From contig JACTUA010000001.1 in the NCBI GenBank assembly GCA_015660865.1, forward strand, positions 62,001-126,000: 64,000 nucleotides of DNA, written 5' to 3'. Source of the stretch: Methanomicrobiales archaeon (GTDB taxonomy: Archaea > Halobacteriota > Methanomicrobia > Methanomicrobiales > JACTUA01). Positions 9,500 through 18,052 of the stretch are shown here, piece by piece. Within the stretch, counting starts at the first letter, position 1. Each line of letters begins with the position of its first letter. The notes beneath the pieces are model-generated. The model saw only the letters and a program-made list of their open reading frames with translations, had not been told where the DNA came from and ran no database searches. The position numbers and the translations under genes were made by a program.

Positions 9500-10406
9500 G
9501 CAGGGCCTCAAGGACCGCCTCCACGCCTTCTCCCGTAAGAGTGGACATGTTCGGGAACCCCTCCATCCCCTTCACATCCGCCTTGTTCACCGCGATCACG
9601 ACCGGCACCCCGACCATCCCCTTCACCTCCTCCATGAGGGCGAGCTGGTTCTCCACGGGGTAGCCGCACATCTCGCTCGGGTCGAGGATGAAGAGGACCG
9701 CCTGCGCGACGTGCATGAGGGCCGCAACCGCCTGCCGCTCGATCGGGCTCCTCTCCCCTGGCGGCCGGTCGAGGATGCCCGGGGTATCGACGAACTGGAC
9801 TCCCGACCGGCCCACCTTCCGGTGCCCGACGATGATCCCCTTGGTCGTAAAGGGGTAGGATGCCACCTCCGGTTCCGCGCTGGAGACGAGCCTGATGAAG
9901 GAGGATTTCCCGACGTTGGGGTAGCCGGCCACGACGACGGTGAACTCGTCCCTGAGCTCGGGGAGGACGCGCAGGGTGTTCCTGACCTCGTTCAGGAACC
10001 GGAGGTCCTTGTCCACCCGGTGGACGATGGAGGAGAGCCGGGCCACCGCCCTCTTCCGGACCCCCCGGGTATCCGGCGCCCTCCGCATCTCCCTCGACAT
10101 CTGAAGGCCGATCCGGCGGGTATTGAAGGCCGCCCACCCGACCCCCCCGAGGGCCATCTTCAGCTTCTCGAGGCCGAAGAAAATCTCCACCAGGTCCCGG
10201 TAGAAGGGGGGGAGGGCCTCGAACTCGGGGAAGGATCGGATCACCTTCACGAGCCGGTCGTGGAGGGATGCCGCGATTGCCATCACGAACTCGCGGTCGG
10301 CGCGCTCCTTGTTCTTCTTCTCCTTCATCTTGGACGCCGCCCTCCGGAGGGAGCGATCCATCACCTCGTCCGCCGTCGGTACCGTCGGGATTTTCTCGAG
10401 ATCCAC
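9438..10406 (-). CDS. NOG1-family GTPase
   Basis: A GTPase whose eukaryotic relatives act in 60S ribosome assembly. The 322-residue protein has an N-terminal helical NOG1 domain (about residues 1-155), then G1 GYPNVGKSSF, G3 DTPGILDRP and G4 NKAD. The short C-terminal tail is basic. The start is GTG at 10406. The 3' end overlaps the presenilin-like gene on the other strand by 62 bases, so the two mRNAs are complementary there. Confidence 0.93.
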   Translation of the reverse strand: MDLEKIPTVPTADEVMDRSLRRAASKMKEKKNKERADREFVMAIAASLHDRLVKVIRSFPEFEALPPFYRDLVEIFFGLEKLKMALGGVGWAAFNTRRIGLQMSREMRRAPDTRGVRKRAVARLSSIVHRVDKDLRFLNEVRNTLRVLPELRDEFTVVVAGYPNVGKSSFIRLVSSAEPEVASYPFTTKGIIVGHRKVGRSGVQFVDTPGILDRPPGERSPIERQAVAALMHVAQAVLFILDPSEMCGYPVENQLALMEEVKGMVGVPVVIAVNKADVKGMEGFPNMSTLTGEGVEAVLEALLKIKGPSPTPRRGRNRSESR

Positions 10407-10420
10407 GCCTCACAACCTAT

Positions 10421-10452
10421 CTTTATATATCGAAATTCCTATGATTAATCAT
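10421..10452 (+). promoter_or_regulatory. Promoter and perfect palindrome before the HTH-CBS regulator
   Basis: CTTTATATAT at 10421-10430 is a TATA box about 28 bases before the ATG at 10454, which predicts a leaderless mRNA. ATGATTAATCAT at 10441-10452 is a perfect 12-base palindrome ending one base before the start codon, at the expected transcript start. This is a likely operator, perhaps for autoregulation by the HTH protein it precedes. Confidence 0.55.
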
Positions 10453-10453
10453 T

Positions 10454-11332
10454 ATGGATCTGTCCCTCATCCAGAAAGAGATCCTCATCACCCTCATCAC
10501 CCTCTATCGCCAGCACTCCCATGCCATCAAGGGAGAGGAGATCGCAGACGTCCTCAACCGGAACCCGGGGACGGTCAGGAACCAGATGCAGGCGCTGAAG
10601 GCCATCGGGTTCGTGGACGGCGTGCCAGGTCCCAAGGGAGGGTACAACCCCACCGCCCTCGCCTACCGTGAGCTGAACCTCTCCAATATCGACCAGGAGG
10701 CGACGGTCCCCATCCTGCGGAACGGCGAGCCGGTCCCCGGAACGTGGGTCACCGAGGTCGACTTCACCACCCTCTGCCACCCCGACCTCTGCCACGCGAT
10801 GGTGAAGATCGCGGGCTCGGTGAAGACCTTCGAGATCGGCGAGGAGATCGCCATCGGCCCCACGCCTGTCAACAAACTGATTATCCGCGGCGAGATCTAC
10901 GGGAAGGACGAGGTGCAGCAGTCCGTCCTCATCTCCATCTCCGAGATGATCTCCCTCCCCAAGAAGGCCATCCGCAACTACATGAGCACGCCGCTCATCA
11001 CCCTCTCCCCGGGCTCGAGCTTCAGGGAGGCCATCCATCTCTTCACCGCGAAGCATATCCATGGCGCCCCGGTCATGAAGGGCGGGGAGCTCGTGGGAAT
11101 CGTCACCATCACCGACATCGCGAAAGGGCTCGATGATAACCGGCCCATCGAAACGCCGGTCTCGTCGGTCATGACAAGCGAGGTGGTCTATGCCGACGCA
11201 GGCACAAAACTCTACGAGGTGGTGACCCGGTTCAAGGAGCAGGAGATAGGGAGGCTCATCGTGGTTGAGAACGGGAGACCGGTCGGGATCCTCACCCAGT
11301 CCGATGTCCTCGGGGTCTTCCCGTCTCTCTGA
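10454..11332 (+). CDS. HTH and CBS-domain transcriptional regulator
   Basis: A 292-residue protein. Residues 1-65 form a winged helix-turn-helix (KGEEIADVLNRNPGTVRNQMQALKAIGFV). A middle region with conserved Cys (TLCHPDLCHAM) leads to two CBS domains (about residues 170-285: MSTPLITLSPGSSFREAIHLF and MTSEVVYADAGTKLYEVV). CBS pairs bind adenine nucleotides, so the protein probably senses energy state and controls transcription. Such HTH-CBS proteins are common in methanogens; the targets are unknown. A palindrome lies directly before its start. Confidence 0.85.
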   Translation: MDLSLIQKEILITLITLYRQHSHAIKGEEIADVLNRNPGTVRNQMQALKAIGFVDGVPGPKGGYNPTALAYRELNLSNIDQEATVPILRNGEPVPGTWVTEVDFTTLCHPDLCHAMVKIAGSVKTFEIGEEIAIGPTPVNKLIIRGEIYGKDEVQQSVLISISEMISLPKKAIRNYMSTPLITLSPGSSFREAIHLFTAKHIHGAPVMKGGELVGIVTITDIAKGLDDNRPIETPVSSVMTSEVVYADAGTKLYEVVTRFKEQEIGRLIVVENGRPVGILTQSDVLGVFPSL

Positions 11333-11560
11333 CCTGTGGCCGGTCTCCTCCCATGGCAGATCACGAGAGCCTAGTGTCCCCATATCTCAGGGAACGCAGC
11401 GCTCCACCCGTGCCAGGGATGCTCACCACCTGCTGAGGAAGAGAGAGACCGATCCAGGGCGAATACGGAGATGCCAACCGGCACGGGCGCGCGAGTAAAT
11501 CCCGATTTTTGTTCAGATTGTGTTAATTTCCTGATTTCGCCCGTACGTCATAGAGAACAA
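11333..11560. other. Intergenic region with no recognisable gene
   Basis: About 230 bases of GC-rich sequence becoming AT-rich at the right end. I see no tRNA fold, no coding pattern on either strand and no strong hairpin. Confidence 0.5.
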
Positions 11561-11570
11561 TTTAAATATT
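11561..11570 (+). promoter_or_regulatory. TATA box of the PRC-barrel gene
   Basis: TTTAAATATT lies 31 bases before the ATG at 11592, so the mRNA is probably leaderless or nearly so. Confidence 0.55.
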
Positions 11571-11591
11571 ACAAAGTACTCCTTTTTTTAT

Positions 11592-11843
11592 ATGAGTGTA
11601 ATTTTATCCCGCAACCTTTCACGAAAAAAGGTCATGTCCAATGACGGGATGGTCATCGGGACGCTCCGGAACGTGATGGTGGACTTCGATACCGGGCAGG
11701 TGGTGGATCTCATCGTGGTCCCGGACCCCAACTTTAATGTCGAGGGTTTCCGCATGGACGGCGAACGGATGTTCATCCCCTTCGAAGCGGTGAAGGACAT
11801 CAAGGACTATATCGTCGTGGATCGTTACCTCTCCAAGAAATAA
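11592..11843 (+). CDS. PRC-barrel domain protein
   Basis: An 83-residue protein made of a single PRC-barrel: FSRKKVMSNDGMVIGTLRNV is replaced here by LSRKKVMSNDGMVIGTLRN, then VDFDTGQVVDLIVVPDP and IPFEAVKDIKDYIVVDRYL. PRC-barrel proteins bind RNA or other proteins (RimM-like); archaeal stand-alone versions have been linked to cell-division complexes. No further role can be read from the neighbours. The 3' end overlaps the convergent phosphatase by 19 bases. Confidence 0.85.
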   Translation: MSVILSRNLSRKKVMSNDGMVIGTLRNVMVDFDTGQVVDLIVVPDPNFNVEGFRMDGERMFIPFEAVKDIKDYIVVDRYLSKK

Positions 11844-12529
11844 GGCAGATACCTCGTCACTGCCTCGACAAACCCATCGCCATCCCCTTTTTCTGTGACA
11901 TAGTCGGCAGCAGCCTTCACCGCATCCCTGGCATTTGCAACGGCGACCCCGACGCCCGCCGCCTGGATCATCTCCAGGTCGTTCTCAGAGTCCCCCATCA
12001 CGAGGAACTCCTGGATCGGGATCCCCATGTCGGCGGCGAGCTTCCAGAGGCCGAGACCCTTGCTGATCCCCTTTGCCTGGAGGTGGATGGCAAAACCCGT
12101 GTCAAGGACCTTCACGCCGACTTCCCGCATCACCTCCCGCACCTCCTCGGGCGGCACCGTGCGGGCAAAAGCCACATCTGAGAAGCGGTACTGATCACCA
12201 AAGAGTTCCAGGGTGACCCCCTTCTTTCGGTAATACGCTTCGAGGACCTTGAAGGCTGCGAGGGCCTCGCTCCGGTCTCCCTCGATATGGATGGGGCCCC
12301 CAAAGCCTATCCGGTAGACACCCCCGTTCTCGGCAATGAAGGTCCCCGGGGTCCCAATCATCCGGGCAAGGGCGTCCAGGAAGCAGGCCGTGTTCCCGCT
12401 CGCGAGGACCACCTCCACCCCCCTGTCCACGAGACGACGGATGCATGCGATGGCAGCGGTGTTGATGCGGCGATGGCTGTCGGTGATGGTTCCATCTACA
12501 TCACACGCCACCGCCCTCAGGGACGGCAC
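11825..12529 (-). CDS. Phosphoglycolate phosphatase, archaeal HAD type
   Basis: A HAD-superfamily phosphatase of 234 residues that probably hydrolyses 2-phosphoglycolate. Motif I is ACDVDGTITDSHRRI (nucleophile Asp and acid/base Asp present), motif II is ASGN, the conserved Lys is in KGLGLWKLA, and motif III is MGDSENDLEMIQ. The cap is of the Cof/TA0175 type between motifs II and III. The start is GTG at 12529, about 27 bases from a TTTTTTATC stretch on the same strand, which suggests leaderless transcription. Confidence 0.88.
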   Translation of the reverse strand: MPSLRAVACDVDGTITDSHRRINTAAIACIRRLVDRGVEVVLASGNTACFLDALARMIGTPGTFIAENGGVYRIGFGGPIHIEGDRSEALAAFKVLEAYYRKKGVTLELFGDQYRFSDVAFARTVPPEEVREVMREVGVKVLDTGFAIHLQAKGISKGLGLWKLAADMGIPIQEFLVMGDSENDLEMIQAAGVGVAVANARDAVKAAADYVTEKGDGDGFVEAVTRYLPYFLER

Positions 12530-12580
12530 GCTTCTTGATCTGGATCCCGCCAGATAAAAAAGTGAGGTGTTGTGAAACGT

Positions 12581-12621
12581 TCAGCAGGGCTTGAGGCCGT
12601 ACTCAAACCGGTTTGAGAACT
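12581..12621 (-). repeat. 16-bp palindrome and repeated radA 3'-end sequence
   Basis: CTCAAACCGGTTTGAG at 12602-12617 is a perfect 16-base palindrome directly after the radA stop. CCGGTTTGAG recurs at 12608-12617 and 12627-12636 (the latter inside radA). A degenerate copy of the radA end, reading Gly-Leu-Lys-Pro-Cys-stop on the minus strand, lies at 12581-12599. Confidence 0.6.
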
Positions 12622-13602
12622 TTAAGCCGGTTTGAGGCCTGCCTGCTCGACCATGAAGGTCGCCTCGCCCTCGGGGAGGTATGGGCTGTCGACGAGCCGG
12701 GCTATCCGCTTCCCACCCTTGCTCTTCCTGAGGTAGATCCGGAACGTCGCCGTATGGCCGACGATATTCCCTCCGATGGGCTTCGTCGGGTCGCCGAAGA
12801 AGACCGCCGGGTTGGAGAGGACCTGGTTCGTCACGAGGCCGATGGCATTGTGCTCGTCCAGGAGCCTGAAGAGATCATGCATGTGCCGGTTCAGCTTCTG
12901 CTGCCGGGGTGCGAGGGTCCCGCGGCCGGCGTACTCGGCCCTGAAGTGGGCGGTGAGGGAGTCAACGATGAAGAGCCGCACCGGCTTCTCGCTCTCCCGG
13001 AGGTCGTTCGCGAGCTCCCGGGCATTGTCGATCATGAGCATCTGGTGATCGGAGGTGTGTGCCCGGGCGACATGGATGTGATCGAGGAACTCCTGGGCCG
13101 GGGGAATGTCCATGCCGAGGCCCGCGACCATCTGCTCGATCCTCTCGGGCCTGAAGGTGTTCTCGGTATCGATGAAGACGCAGCTTCCGGCGAGGCCCCC
13201 CGTCTCCTCGGGGAGCTGGACGTTCACCGCCATCTGGTGGACGATCTGGCTCTTCCCTGATCCGAACTCGCCATAGAGCTCGGTGATGGCCTGGGTCTCG
13301 AAGCCGCCGCCGAGGAGGGCGTCGAGATCCGGGACAAAGGTCCTCAGCTTCTTCACGTTCTTCCTCTGCTCGAGGATTGCCGTCCCTGTCTTGAAGGAGC
13401 CCACCACGGCACGATCTTTCGCGGCCTTGAGGAGCTTCTTTGCCGTTGCCTCGCTGATCTCGGCCGCCTCTGCAAGTTCATTCGGCGATGCGGTGGCGAT
13501 ACTCTCAACAGTTGTGTACCCTGCCTCTCTCAGCTTGTCGGCCGTCGTTGGCCCGACACCCGGCAGATCTTCAATATCATTCACGTTTCCAGTCAATACC
13601 AT
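12622..13602 (-). CDS. radA: DNA repair and recombination protein RadA
   Basis: Archaeal RecA/Rad51 recombinase that forms filaments on single-stranded DNA and drives strand exchange. The 326-residue protein has an N-terminal helix-hairpin-helix domain ([17 protein letters not shown]), a Walker [14 protein letters not shown], a Walker [10 protein letters not shown] and the loop region [12 protein letters not shown]. Length and architecture are normal. GGGGGAG lies just before the ATG and a TATA box about 45 bases upstream. Confidence 0.98.
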   Translation of the reverse strand: MVLTGNVNDIEDLPGVGPTTADKLREAGYTTVESIATASPNELAEAAEISEATAKKLLKAAKDRAVVGSFKTGTAILEQRKNVKKLRTFVPDLDALLGGGFETQAITELYGEFGSGKSQIVHQMAVNVQLPEETGGLAGSCVFIDTENTFRPERIEQMVAGLGMDIPPAQEFLDHIHVARAHTSDHQMLMIDNARELANDLRESEKPVRLFIVDSLTAHFRAEYAGRGTLAPRQQKLNRHMHDLFRLLDEHNAIGLVTNQVLSNPAVFFGDPTKPIGGNIVGHTATFRIYLRKSKGGKRIARLVDSPYLPEGEATFMVEQAGLKPA

Positions 13603-13643
13603 CTCCCCCTGGGGAGCCTGTTACACTTCCCCATTCCCCGGGA

Positions 13644-13653
13644 CCCTTTATAG
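13644..13653 (-). promoter_or_regulatory. radA promoter TATA box
   Basis: On the minus strand this reads CTATAAAGGG, about 42-51 bases before the radA start, predicting a leader of about 20 bases with a GGGGGAG ribosome-binding site. Confidence 0.6.
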
Positions 13654-13676
13654 AGGTGAGGGCGGGCGCCGTGAAA

Positions 13677-13727
13677 GTGATATCCCCAGGACCCGGATCC
13701 CATCATGTCCCCACGGGCCCGGATGCC
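13677..13727 (-). repeat. Two tandem ~25-bp GGATCC-type intergenic repeat units
   Basis: On the minus strand, two adjacent units read GGCATCCGGGCCCGTGGGG and GGGATCCGGGTCCTGGGG, each followed by a short tail, with a period of 25-26 bases. The same unit occurs near 41.58 kb and four times near 50.9 kb. It lies between RPA and radA; function unknown. Confidence 0.6.
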
Positions 13728-13750
13728 TTCTTCCCCCCCGGACCCGTTCC

Positions 13751-15043
13751 TCACGGACACAGCCCTGCCCTGAACCGGGCGAGGCGATCCCTCGCCCCGG
13801 CCGGATCCGCTTCCCGCACCTCCACCTCTGCGGGGAGGATCGTCCGTCTCACGCGTCTCCCCCGTACCCGGACCAGCCGGCCCATGGGGAGGTCCCCGCC
13901 GACGGGGTGGCAATCCCCGGCGACCTCGAGGCAGGCACCCGTGGCCGTGGGGATGACAATGCCTTCGAGATCCACCGGTTCAGCCTCCCCGCCCGGGAGG
14001 ACCACAGCGCTTCCCCGCCCTGCATGGAGCTCGAGCCCCCCGTCCCGGCCCCTGCGGACCTGGACCCGGTACAGGGTGACGGCATCCCCCTCGGCGATGT
14101 CGAGAGCTGCCTTCTCGCCCCAGAGGACGAGGGCCACCTCCCCGCTCCCGTCTGACAGGGTAAGGTTCCGCACCGAGGAAGGCTGCCCTTTGCGGGTGGT
14201 GAAGGACCGGAGGGGGCCGGCGGATCGGACCACCCCATTCACCGACGTAAACCCCGAGTCCGGGACCTTCCCGATACCGGTTGTGGGAACCTCGATATCC
14301 CTCTCCAGGGGGATCATCTTCCCCTTCTCATCCAGCTGGTATTCATCACCATCGCCCTTCGAGGATCGGGTGGCACCGAGGATCCGCACGGAAGATCCGG
14401 CCTCGATCCCCTCGAGGAGCTCAGGCGCCCAGCAGACGAGCCGCGATGTCTCCCCCTGGTTCCCGATGACCGCCTCCACCATCCTGCCTTCGGATCCATC
14501 CCTCCGGGTGAAGGTCCGGACCTTCCCGATCTCGATGACCCTGGCCTCGAGCTCTGCCACCGGTTCGGGAGGGAGGAACCGTCGGTCAGGGGACATGGCG
14601 CAGCTGATCTCGCAGGCCGCCTTTCGGAAGGCCATGGCGCTCACCTCCCCCTTCAACCGGGGCGATGGCTTTGCGATGACCTCGAGGACCTCCCCGACAT
14701 CGACCTCCCCCGCTGCCTGGGCCTTCTCGTCCCAGAGGACTACCCGCACCTGCCCGGTCTCGTCCCCGAGGAGTATGTCGGCTACGAGGCCGGTGCTCCC
14801 GTCGCCCTTCTGGAACTCGTGTGGGGATGTGGTGGAGACGACCTTCCCGAAGAAGCAGGAGAGGCTGCTCCCTGTTCCGACGTCCCGGATCTTTACGTGG
14901 GCCCTCCCGAGGTCGCGGACGACGATCATCGCCGCGGTAGGTTCGTCGTAGAGATCCCCGCTCGTTTCCATCACCCCCTCTACCCTGCGGTCGAACTCCT
15001 CCCGGGGAAGCAGGTCGTCCACGAGGGCGTAGTGGAAGCTCAT
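13751..15043 (-). CDS. Replication protein A-like single-stranded DNA-binding protein (multiple OB folds)
   Basis: A 430-residue protein with three recognisable OB folds (about residues 60-140, 165-245 and 255-345), each carrying the pattern of a strand with GS/GE followed by LVCWAPELL or VALVLWGEKA. This matches euryarchaeal RPA-like proteins that coat single-stranded DNA. No C-terminal zinc finger of the CxxC type is visible. The N-terminal part LLPREEFDRRVEGVME is a typical helical leader. It is upstream of radA on the same strand, consistent with joint work in recombination. Confidence 0.85.
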   Translation of the reverse strand: MSFHYALVDDLLPREEFDRRVEGVMETSGDLYDEPTAAMIVVRDLGRAHVKIRDVGTGSSLSCFFGKVVSTTSPHEFQKGDGSTGLVADILLGDETGQVRVVLWDEKAQAAGEVDVGEVLEVIAKPSPRLKGEVSAMAFRKAACEISCAMSPDRRFLPPEPVAELEARVIEIGKVRTFTRRDGSEGRMVEAVIGNQGETSRLVCWAPELLEGIEAGSSVRILGATRSSKGDGDEYQLDEKGKMIPLERDIEVPTTGIGKVPDSGFTSVNGVVRSAGPLRSFTTRKGQPSSVRNLTLSDGSGEVALVLWGEKAALDIAEGDAVTLYRVQVRRGRDGGLELHAGRGSAVVLPGGEAEPVDLEGIVIPTATGACLEVAGDCHPVGGDLPMGRLVRVRGRRVRRTILPAEVEVREADPAGARDRLARFRAGLCP

Positions 15044-15058
15044 GCCGGGTCCCGGGGA

Positions 15059-16357
15059 TCAGCGGCGGGCCTGCCAGGGGGGTCGCTCCGTGGCGGCGAT
15101 GAGATCGTCCATCGTCTCTCCCCTTCGCATGAGGGCGGCATCCGAACCCCTCACGAGAACCTCTGCGCACCTGGGCCGCCCGTTGTACTGCGAGGACATG
15201 GCAAACCCATAGGCGCCGGTATCGAGAACCACGATGAGGTCTCCTCTCGCGATAGCGGGCAGGTCGCGGTCCTCTGCAAGCAGGTCCCCGGTCTCGCAGA
15301 TGGGCCCTGCAATGGTGTACCGGTGAGCCGGCGCCTGGTCTGCCTTGTTTGCCACCACCACCCCGTGGTAGGCGCCGTACATCACCGGCCGGATGAGGAG
15401 GTTGAAGCCGGCATCGACATTTACAAAGCGCCTGTGGGCCTCCTTCACCGAGTTGACCCCTGTGATGAGGATGGTGGAATCTGCGACGATGTACCGCCCG
15501 GGCTCCACCCAGAGTTCCGGCGAGATCCCTGCCTCCTCCACGCCTTCCGTGAAGACCGGTACCACGGCCGAGGCATAGTCGGAGAAAGAGGGTTCGGGGT
15601 CCGTGCCCCGCCTATAGGGGATTCCCAGGCCGCCTCCCAGGTCGATGAAGCGGAGCCTGACCCCGAGGTCGGTGAGGCGGGCGGCGAGATCGATCATCAC
15701 CGAGATCGCCCGTGCAAACGGCTCCACTTCGAGGATCTGCGACCCGATATGGCAGTGGATCCCCGCGGGTCTGACATGCTCGCACCCGAGAGCGGCCCGG
15801 TATGCGGCAAGGATATCACTGGCTGGGATACCGAACTTCGAGGTCCTGAGGCCGGTCGCGATCTTCGGGTGGGTGGGCACCTCGAGGGCTGGGTTCACCC
15901 GGAAGGCGATCTCCACTGTTTCGCCTGCCTCCCCCGCGATCCGGTCGAGCGATTGCAGCTCGTCCAGGGAGTCGACCGAGACCCGGACCCCTTTCTCAAC
16001 GGCGAGGGCGAGATCCGCGGGGCTCTTCGAGGAGCCGTTGAAGAGGAGCCTGTCCGGATCCATTCCGGCCTCGAGGGCGAGGATGAGCTCTCCGGCAGAG
16101 AAGACGTCAGCTCCGGATCCCTCATCTGCAAGGGCTCTCAGGATGGCGGGGTTCCCGTTGGCCTTGGCCGCATAGAGGACCCTCACGCGGTCATAGCGGG
16201 AGGAGAACGCCGCGTGGACCTCGCGGTAGCGGGCGCGGACCCGGTCCTCGTCTGTGACATAGAGGGGTGTCCCGAACCGGGCGGCGAGCGTGACCGTGTC
16301 ATGGCGGCCGATGTGAAGGTGGCCGTTTCGCACCGAGAGGCAAGGCGGCAGGTTCAC
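15059..16357 (-). CDS. lysA: Diaminopimelate decarboxylase
   Basis: PLP enzyme that decarboxylates meso-diaminopimelate to lysine. The 432-residue fold-type III protein shows the PLP Lys in VLYAAKANGNPAILRAL, HCHIGSQI, the glycine-rich phosphate-binding IDLGGGLGIPY, CETGDLLA with the catalytic Cys, and GAYGFAMSSQYNGRPR. The start overlaps the dapL stop in an ATGA. The pair encodes steps of one lysine route. Confidence 0.97.
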   Translation of the reverse strand: MNLPPCLSVRNGHLHIGRHDTVTLAARFGTPLYVTDEDRVRARYREVHAAFSSRYDRVRVLYAAKANGNPAILRALADEGSGADVFSAGELILALEAGMDPDRLLFNGSSKSPADLALAVEKGVRVSVDSLDELQSLDRIAGEAGETVEIAFRVNPALEVPTHPKIATGLRTSKFGIPASDILAAYRAALGCEHVRPAGIHCHIGSQILEVEPFARAISVMIDLAARLTDLGVRLRFIDLGGGLGIPYRRGTDPEPSFSDYASAVVPVFTEGVEEAGISPELWVEPGRYIVADSTILITGVNSVKEAHRRFVNVDAGFNLLIRPVMYGAYHGVVVANKADQAPAHRYTIAGPICETGDLLAEDRDLPAIARGDLIVVLDTGAYGFAMSSQYNGRPRCAEVLVRGSDAALMRRGETMDDLIAATERPPWQARR

Positions 16358-17502
16358 AGGTCAAGCCCCCGCATCCGGTCCAGGGCCTCTTCTATCCGTT
16401 CCTTCGAACGGGTGATGGCGAACCGGACATACTTCTCCCCGTATCTCCCGAACCCGACGCCCGGGGTCACGACGATCCCTGCCTCGTTGAGGAGCCTCCG
16501 TGCGAACTCGAACCCGTTTTCAACGGGCATCCAGACATAGAAGGTGGCCTGGGGAAGGGCGACCGGAAAGCCCATCTCCCTGAGGCCTCCGACGAGGAGG
16601 TCCCTCCTCTCCTGGTAGACATCCGATGCCTCGCGGATGCTGTCCTGGGGCCCCGTGAGGGCCGCAATCGCCGCGTGCTGGACGGCGTTGAAGACCCCGG
16701 AGTCGATGTTCGTCTTCACCCTCCGGAGCCCCTTGATGACTTCCATCTTCCCGCAGGCCATCCCGATCCGCCAGCCGGTCATGTTGTAGGTCTTGGAGAG
16801 GGAGTGCATCTCGATCCCCGCCTCCATGGCCCCGTGGGCCGAGAGGAAAGAAGGTGCGCGGTACCCTTCGAAGGAGACCTCGGAGTAGGCGTTGTCATGG
16901 ACCACGATGATGTCATGTTCGCAGGCGAAGTCCACCACCTCGTCGAAGAACTCCATGGGTGCTGTCGCTGCCGTGGGATTGTTCGGGTAGTTCAGGAAGA
17001 GGATCTTCGCCTTCTTCACGACCTGCGGGGGGATGGCCGAGAGATCCGGAAGGAAACCGTTCTCTGCGAGGAGCGGGATCTCGTGGACCCTCCCCTCTGC
17101 AAAGAGGGTTGAGGTGCGGTACACGGGATACCCGGGGTCCGGTACGAGGACAAAGTCGCCCGGGTTCACGAACGCCTCCGGTATATGGGCGATCCCGTCC
17201 TTGGAGCCCATGAGGGCCGTGATCTCGCTCTCCGGATCGAGGTTCACCGAGAACCGGCGGCGGTACCAGGCGGCCACCGCGTCCCGGAACTCGTTCATTC
17301 CGGTATAGGACGGGTAGTGGTGATTGGCAGGGTCCCTTGCCGCCCTGCAGAGGGCATCCACGATATGCGGGGGTGTCGGGAGGTCCGGGTCCCCGATCCC
17401 GAGATCGATGACATCCACCCCCCTCTTCACCTGCTCCTCCTTCAGCTCGTCGATCTGAGCGAAGAGGTAAGGCGGGAGGTTGCCCAGGCGGTTCGAGTAC
17501 AT
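16354..17502 (-). CDS. dapL: LL-diaminopimelate aminotransferase
   Basis: Converts tetrahydrodipicolinate directly to LL-diaminopimelate using glutamate. A 382-residue fold-type I aminotransferase: VIDLGIGDPDLPTPPHIV, NYPNNPTAATA and the PLP Lys in HSLSKTYNMTGWRIG. The start at 17502 (MYSNRLGNLPPYLF) matches family N-termini; a start 10 codons earlier is possible. Coupling with lysA supports the lysine role rather than a general aminotransferase. Confidence 0.93.
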   Translation of the reverse strand: MYSNRLGNLPPYLFAQIDELKEEQVKRGVDVIDLGIGDPDLPTPPHIVDALCRAARDPANHHYPSYTGMNEFRDAVAAWYRRRFSVNLDPESEITALMGSKDGIAHIPEAFVNPGDFVLVPDPGYPVYRTSTLFAEGRVHEIPLLAENGFLPDLSAIPPQVVKKAKILFLNYPNNPTAATAPMEFFDEVVDFACEHDIIVVHDNAYSEVSFEGYRAPSFLSAHGAMEAGIEMHSLSKTYNMTGWRIGMACGKMEVIKGLRRVKTNIDSGVFNAVQHAAIAALTGPQDSIREASDVYQERRDLLVGGLREMGFPVALPQATFYVWMPVENGFEFARRLLNEAGIVVTPGVGFGRYGEKYVRFAITRSKERIEEALDRMRGLDL

Positions 17503-17663
17503 CGTTCCTTTAGTATGGAGCGCTGGCCTCATAATCTCACAGGTCAGGCGTTGTAGAAGACCTGGATTCCGGAGGAGTCCGGACCCTGGGAAATGGGAAG
17601 ACCTTTCTCATGGGTGGGAGAAAATCTACCAGGGAGCCTTTTGCAGCCTCCCGGGGTGATGAT

Positions 17664-17999
17664 ATGAAGGGCGACAGGGTTATTCTCGTTCTTTCGACGG
17701 TTCCGGAATCCGAGTCGGCACGCATCTCTGAGACCCTTGTCTCCGAAAAGCTTGTGGCGTGCGTGAATACAACGCCGGTCCGTTCCTGCTACCGGTGGAA
17801 GGGGGAGATCTGCAGGGACAGGGAGGAACTCCTCATCATGAAAACGAGGGAGAGCCTCTTCGCCCGGGTCAGGGATCGGGTGAGGGAACTCCACCCTTAC
17901 GAGATCCCTGAGATACTCGCCCTCCCAGTGTGGGGCGGTTTTAGCGGGTATCTCCAGTGGGTGATGGATGAAACCGGTTCCGCAGGGGAAAAACCATAG
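17664..17999 (+). CDS. cutA: CutA-type divalent-cation tolerance protein
   Basis: A 111-residue ferredoxin-fold protein that forms trimers in known members and is linked to copper tolerance in bacteria. Hallmarks are VLSTVPESESARISETLVSEKLVACVN, SCYRWKGEICRDREELLIMKT and the ELHPYEIPEILALPV motif. GGTGAT, a perfect anti-Shine-Dalgarno match, sits 3 bases before the ATG at 17664, and this decides the start against an in-frame ATG 54 bases earlier. Confidence 0.93.
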   Translation: MKGDRVILVLSTVPESESARISETLVSEKLVACVNTTPVRSCYRWKGEICRDREELLIMKTRESLFARVRDRVRELHPYEIPEILALPVWGGFSGYLQWVMDETGSAGEKP

Positions 18000-18052
18000 G
18001 ATAAGCTCATGAAGGAATGCGGCAAAACGTTCGGATGCGGGGTGTCGTGAAG

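Noticed and set aside
10445-11383. Minus-strand open frame opposite the HTH-CBS regulator
   Set aside because: Acidic, His/Asp-rich translation typical of an antisense shadow; the plus-strand gene has clear domains, promoter and start.
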